In this document: positions 57,523 to 60,151 of the stretch, piece by piece
How positions within the stretch are numbered: position 1 is the first letter of the stretch
Layout of the letters: each line of letters starts with the position of its first letter
IMG/VR virus record: IMGVR_UViG_3300008113_000221
Coordinates: 1-60,151 of that record
DNA from: a virus
Direction: 5' to 3' (one strand)
DNA: 60,151 nucleotides
The notes under the pieces: generated by a model
What the model saw: only the letters and a program-made list of their open reading frames with translations
Told to the model about the DNA's origin: nothing
The model's database searches: none
Position numbers and translations under genes: made by a program

Positions 57523-57866
57523 TACTTTCCTATTTTAACTTTTCTACCACCTTTATAATTTTGCGTAAACCTTACAGCGTCTGCATCATTCTTGAATTTA
57601 ATAAATTCCCCTGTCTTTTTTGCATAGTCATAAGCATCATCACTATTTAAATATTTTAGCTCTTTATTTATGTTTACAACTCTTGGATAAGCAATCCCAT
57701 CGGATACTTCCATTTTGTGCGTCATGCTATATCCGGGCTCATCTGGGTCTGGTATGCTTTTAGTTTTTTTCTCAAAAAACCTTTCAACAAAGTCTTTGCC
57801 CCTATTAGCAGCAAGTATACTATCAACTTCTTTTCTATCCTTTCTTTTTAGCCTTACCTTAGCCAT
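57522..57866 (-). CDS. conserved phage peptide-domain protein, 114 aa
   Basis: Contains the ordered motif 'NRGKDFVERFFEKKTKSI', 'YSMTHKMEVSDGIAYPRVV', 'DDAYDYAKKTGEFIKF' and 'RFTQNYK', a domain often found free-standing or inside virion polyproteins of Bacteroidota phages. It is thought to be a virion-associated module; its activity is unknown. Overlaps RusA by 8 nt. Confidence 0.75.
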   Translation of the reverse strand: MAKVRLKRKDRKEVDSILAANRGKDFVERFFEKKTKSIPDPDEPGYSMTHKMEVSDGIAYPRVVNINKELKYLNSDDAYDYAKKTGEFIKFKNDADAVRFTQNYKGGRKVKIGK

Positions 57867-58218
57867 CGAGTTTAATAATTTTAAATTCTATTCTTGGGTT
57901 CTGTTTGTCAACAAATTTTCTGGCTGATATATTCATGCAATACCTATCATTCTCTATTGCCTCTACCCTTTGCAGGCAGTCAAGGAAAGCCTTAAACATG
58001 CCATCAAGGTCACTCATATTGCTTCTGAAATATACATCAACCTCTACGCCAAAGTTACCAATTATTTTCTCTTTTTTACCAAATTGCAAGGCAAACGATT
58101 TTTCGTAGTCTTTCAGCTCTTTTGTCTTCGCCAGTGAGCCATGACCCTTAATGGTTATTATCCTATAGCCATTACTTTTAGAAGGCACTTGCCCATATAT
58201 CACTATCTTGTCATTCAT
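57859..58218 (-). CDS. rusA: RusA-type Holliday-junction resolvase
   Basis: 119 aa, usual family length. The catalytic acids fit the E. coli numbering I recall: SDLDGMFKAFLD (D70, D72) and a third aspartate at NDRY (D91); a lysine-rich loop near 34-50. RusA dimers cut Holliday junctions and branched DNA, which phages need before packaging. It lies in the late arm rather than beside the ERF/helicase genes. Confidence 0.88.
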   Translation of the reverse strand: MNDKIVIYGQVPSKSNGYRIITIKGHGSLAKTKELKDYEKSFALQFGKKEKIIGNFGVEVDVYFRSNMSDLDGMFKAFLDCLQRVEAIENDRYCMNISARKFVDKQNPRIEFKIIKLDG

Positions 58219-58219
58219 A

Positions 58220-58489
58220 TTACAAAGGCTGTTCAGTTACAGAACTATCGTCATCTTGCATACTCTCAGTTATCATCTTACACTTCTCAAACTCATGGTA
58301 GCTTGCGCTTTTAAAGTTAACCATATAATCTGATTTAGCCTTGATTAATTTATCAAGCGTTCCTTTGAGAGCATACTCGCTGATACCTATAGTAGCCTCT
58401 GCTCGGTGGGTATCACAGTAAGAGAATACCGCATCATCGTGTACCCTTACTGAATTTACTGCTGGGTTAGAACAAATACAGCATATCAT
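58220..58489 (-). CDS. small zinc-finger protein, 89 aa
   Basis: ICCICSNPA (C3, C4, C6) followed by a beta segment and YCDTHRA (C25, H28) supplies a plausible zinc site. The rest is helical with an acidic end. A one-nucleotide gap separates it from the RusA gene, and it overlaps the upstream gene by ATGA. Possibly DNA- or protein-binding; not a recognised family. Confidence 0.65.
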   Translation of the reverse strand: MICCICSNPAVNSVRVHDDAVFSYCDTHRAEATIGISEYALKGTLDKLIKAKSDYMVNFKSASYHEFEKCKMITESMQDDDSSVTEQPL

Positions 58490-58692
58490 ATGTTATTTTT
58501 TACTTCGTTCCAAAATTCGTAGTCGTACTCTATTGACGTACTTGAAATCTTCTTTGTAGGATGCGCTGATAATATCAAGTCTACTGCCATTCGTGCATAC
58601 CTCTTTGACTCATAATGTGTTATATTTTCTGAGTTAGAGAACATGCGCACTATCTTTTCAGCCATCTGTTTTGGCGTAATCTCTCTTTCCAT
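58486..58692 (-). CDS. small helical protein, third of a related set (68 aa)
   Basis: Ends with YEFWNEVKNNI, like the YWQEVKNEI and YYKEVKKEI ends of the next two upstream genes, and has a matching middle (RMAVDLILSAHP for AIIALDEIWY). It overlaps the upstream paralogue by 35 nt. The family is frequent in Bacteroidota phages; the role is unknown. Confidence 0.7.
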   Translation of the reverse strand: MEREITPKQMAEKIVRMFSNSENITHYESKRYARMAVDLILSAHPTKKISSTSIEYDYEFWNEVKNNI

Positions 58693-58918
58693 CGTATTTA
58701 AGTATTTCTTTTTTTACTTCCTTATAATACTCTTCAGCATCTGATGTTTGTGACGCTGACAACGCCTCCTCATATCCTTCTACTACATACCATATCTCAT
58801 CAAGTGCTATGATAGCACATTCTTTAGCTCTTTGTAGGCAGTCTTCCTGACCTAGTTTCCACTGAACATGAGGATAGAATCTCTCAATCAGCATCTGTGC
58901 ATGCCATTTTGCCTTCAT
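58658..58918 (-). CDS. small helical protein, second of a related set (86 aa)
   Basis: Core signature RAKECAIIALDEIW and EEYYKEVKKEILKY aligns with its two neighbours, which points to tandem duplication. N-terminal WHAQMLIERFYPHVQW is distinct. ATGA overlap with the upstream gene. Confidence 0.75.
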   Translation of the reverse strand: MKAKWHAQMLIERFYPHVQWKLGQEDCLQRAKECAIIALDEIWYVVEGYEEALSASQTSDAEEYYKEVKKEILKYDGKRDYAKTDG

Positions 58919-59160
58919 AATTTCTCTATTTCATTTTTTACTTCTTGCCAGTAATGGTGTGTTAGCGGAAGCTCTTTAATAGCATCTAGCCTAAGTATCT
59001 CATTAACGGCAATCAGCGCACATTCCTTAGCCTCTGTCCATCCGTCATATTCGCCTTCTGATATGACATGTCTATTAAGTGGTAAGTGCTTATAAAATGC
59101 GTCTACCATCTTATTAGCCTTCTTCCTGACATCGGGAACATGGTCTGTTTGTTTGCTCAT
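58915..59160 (-). CDS. small helical protein, first of a related set (81 aa)
   Basis: Contains AKECALIAVNEIL and HYWQEVKNEIEKL, the most typical form of the set; N-terminal KQTDHVPDVRKKANKMVDAFYKH. Overlaps the upstream RepL-like gene by ATGA. All helical; function unknown. Confidence 0.75.
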   Translation of the reverse strand: MSKQTDHVPDVRKKANKMVDAFYKHLPLNRHVISEGEYDGWTEAKECALIAVNEILRLDAIKELPLTHHYWQEVKNEIEKL

Positions 59161-59624
59161 ATACTCCTTTTATTTAATACTTTTATCCTATTGCCATTAA
59201 AGAACACATTAGGGTCAAACCAGAACTCTATCCTTGAGCCTAGCTTCTTCCTTATAATGTCATTATCCAATAGGTTATTTACTCCTTCATATACGCTTGC
59301 CACAGACATTCCACACGCCACAGAGCAATCTGGAGGATTCAGCACAATAAGCTGAGACAATGGTCTTACAGATGACATTGAATAAAACAATAGCTTCATT
59401 GCCGCTGGAGACAATTTAACAACCCTACTAAGACTACTCTGAAACAGCTTAGTATATACCAAAGAGTCATGCAAAACTTTACTATCTTTGCCTAATCTAC
59501 GCATGGAATAATACTGACCTGTCTCTGGGTCAATGGTCAGCTGCTCATCTTCCTTCGTAGTATATATCCTCTCATCTATTCCCTCTATCTTGTAGGGATT
59601 ATTTATGTAAGCCTCTCTCTTCAT
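59157..59624 (-). CDS. RepL-like winged-helix protein, first gene of the late arm
   Basis: 155 aa. After an N-terminal extension (EGIDERIYTTKEDEQLTIDPE) comes a winged-helix region: 'LSPAAMKLLFYSMSSVRPLSQ', 'CGMSVASVYEGVNNLLDNDIIRKK' and EFWFDPNVFFNGNR, the last being the typical RepL 'fWinPniFFnGdR' end. RepL proteins start rolling-circle or theta replication in plasmids; in phages similar proteins can act as initiators or transcription regulators. Its place first after the late promoter, almost leaderless, favours a regulatory role, but I cannot separate the two. Confidence 0.75.
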   Translation of the reverse strand: MKREAYINNPYKIEGIDERIYTTKEDEQLTIDPETGQYYSMRRLGKDSKVLHDSLVYTKLFQSSLSRVVKLSPAAMKLLFYSMSSVRPLSQLIVLNPPDCSVACGMSVASVYEGVNNLLDNDIIRKKLGSRIEFWFDPNVFFNGNRIKVLNKRSI

Positions 59625-59629
59625 AGCAT

Positions 59630-59661
59630 CAAATATAAGTACTTTTTATGCTATCACCCAA
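59630..59661 (-). promoter_or_regulatory. leftward promoter of the late arm (TTG-N21-TATATTTG)
   Basis: Minus strand TTG (59661-59659), a 21-nt spacer, TATATTTG (59637-59630). The -7 box ends only 5 nt before the ATG, so the mRNA would be leaderless or nearly so. Confidence 0.6.
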
Positions 59662-59792
59662 ATATTTTCCAGTATTCTGAACTACCTATACTGATAATCA
59701 ATTAGTTATAGCGTTTCCTTCTTATAATTATTAAGCGTGTAAACATAATACTCGCATTAGGGCTGATGACTTGTTTATCTGTGCGGTATTTA

Positions 59793-59809
59793 ACGGCGAC
59801 TATCGCCGT
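59793..59809. terminator. perfect GC-rich hairpin ACGGCGA-CTA-TCGCCGT
   Basis: Seven-bp stem with 3-nt loop, flanked by TTTA and AAAA, so it is a bidirectional terminator-like element or a dyad at an origin. A TGCGGT direct repeat flanks it (59782 and 59815). Confidence 0.5.
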
Positions 59810-59950
59810 AAAAATGCGGTGAATTAAACAATAAGTTTAAAAACATGCCAATATCTGTACTATGAGTACGACAATCAGCATAATTCTAAACAATTCGCAA
59901 ATTGATAAACCTATAGATTTACTAACGTCATGAATAAGTAAGCTGATAAC

Positions 59951-59979
59951 TTGACTTATAAAGGATAGATATGAGTCAA
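59951..59979. promoter_or_regulatory. TTGACT/AGTCAA inverted repeat
   Basis: TTGACT (59951-59956) and AGTCAA (59974-59979) with a 17-nt spacer. Half-sites resemble those at 60040 and 60092. Confidence 0.35.
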
Positions 59980-60039
59980 AATGTAGGATATATGACACAT
60001 TAAACGCTGATATACGCATTAATGTAGTAAATATCCAAC

Positions 60040-60058
60040 TGTCAAGTAATCCTTGACA
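60040..60058. promoter_or_regulatory. operator-like dyad TGTCAAG-TAATC-CTTGACA
   Basis: A perfect 7-bp inverted repeat with a 5-nt spacer, 34 nt upstream of the rightward promoter. A related dyad TGACA-AACAA-TGTCA (60093-60107) with the same spacer overlaps the -35 box. Confidence 0.55.
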
Positions 60059-60091
60059 ACTCAGAAATGTCCAGTAATTGATGCATAAAAC

Positions 60092-60120
60092 TTGACAAAC
60101 AATGTCACAAATTTTACAAT
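60092..60120 (+). promoter_or_regulatory. rightward near-consensus promoter TTGACA-N17-TACAAT
   Basis: TTGACA (60092-60097), exactly 17 nt, then TACAAT (60115-60120), one mismatch from the general sigma-70 type -10, not the Bacteroidota type. The -35 is inside a dyad (60093-60107) and the -10 lies between GTCACA (60104-60109) and TGTGAC (60124-60129). It points out of the window, towards the early arm if the genome is circular. Confidence 0.5.
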
Positions 60121-60151
60121 ATCTGTGACTTAGAGATGTGGTATCGTAGAT

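Larger units (their letters stand above)
59625..60151. other. right-end non-coding control region
   Basis: About 530 nt with no credible gene; a 60-codon minus frame at 59837-60019 has weak support. It holds the late promoter, a TGATAATCAATTAG copy (59692-59705), a hairpin (59793), several TTGACA/TGTCAA dyads and a rightward promoter at 60092. It reads as the divergent control region of the phage. Confidence 0.65.

Noticed and set aside
59837-60019. 60-codon minus frame in the right-end control region
   Set aside because: It has a hydrophobic C-terminus but overlaps the dyad array, lacks an A-rich start or promoter and matches nothing I know. Kept as non-coding.
1-60151. tRNA genes, integrase, transposase or CRISPR array
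   Set aside because: I saw no cloverleaf with a TTCGA-type T-loop, no recombinase motifs and no regularly spaced repeats; a tRNA scan would settle the first point.

Overview
The window looks like a large part of the genome of a short-tailed (podovirus-like) dsDNA phage infecting a member of the Bacteroidota. The host group is inferred from three things. Promoters match the Bacteroidota -33/-7 type (TTG, then 17-23 nt, then TAnnTTTG). Start sites are A-rich and almost free of Shine-Dalgarno sequences. Several protein families are typical of Bacteroidota phages: a BT4734/VirE-N primase-helicase, a GH19 endolysin, and tail fibres with repeats of the type DWTTFNSKQ. The large portal, capsid, ring-protein, 1241-aa tail and cargo-protein order resembles crAss-like phages and relatives, but there is no giant RNA polymerase and I cannot place it in a family. 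I saw no tRNA, integrase, transposase or CRISPR array. The left end cuts a gene, so the window is probably incomplete or permuted.

Layout. (1) 1-7.3 kb, plus strand: about 30 very small genes, many overlapping by ATGA, mostly unrecognised. Recognisable among them are a RadC-like JAB protein and two cysteine-bearing proteins. Genes that are not translationally coupled start with a repeated ACACATG context. Four GC-rich hairpins with T-runs and two pairs of repeated promoter-like elements lie between them. (2) 7.3-14.3 kb, plus strand: replication and recombination. This holds an iteron-like repeat region, an ERF annealing protein, a DnaA domain-IV-like protein, a primase-helicase with a TTG start, a winged-helix replication protein, an SSB-like protein and a nuclease. 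The terminase large subunit (14.25-16.2 kb) ends this arm. (3) 16.2-20.8 kb, minus strand: an HExxH mini-protein, a metallophosphoesterase, the GH19 endolysin and a string of small membrane proteins (holin and spanin candidates). (4) 20.9-29.5 kb, minus: tail-tip genes, including a 2000-aa repetitive fibre and a glycine-rich adhesin. (5) 29.6-40.1 kb, minus: four likely ejected internal virion proteins, one with a DdrB-like ParB-superfamily domain. (6) 40.1-52.4 kb, minus: 1241-aa tail protein, three ring/adaptor proteins, capsid, scaffold and portal. (7) 52.5-59.6 kb, minus: small late or middle genes, including a double GroES-like co-chaperonin, DUF3310, RusA, DUF5872, a run of tiny basic proteins, three related small proteins and a RepL-like winged-helix protein first in the operon. 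One gene (55.09 kb) points the other way. (8) 59.6-60.15 kb: a non-coding control region with the leftward late promoter, a hairpin, a group of TTGACA/TGTCAA dyads and a near-consensus rightward promoter.

How it fits together: the right-end control region separates a leftward virion/lysis arm from a rightward early/replication arm. The two arms meet tail to tail at 16.2 kb, where the terminase and the HExxH gene share overlapping stop codons. In the capsid arm the portal, scaffold-capsid, post-capsid and tail blocks are separated by back-to-back terminator-promoter cassettes, which suggests that each block is expressed at its own level.
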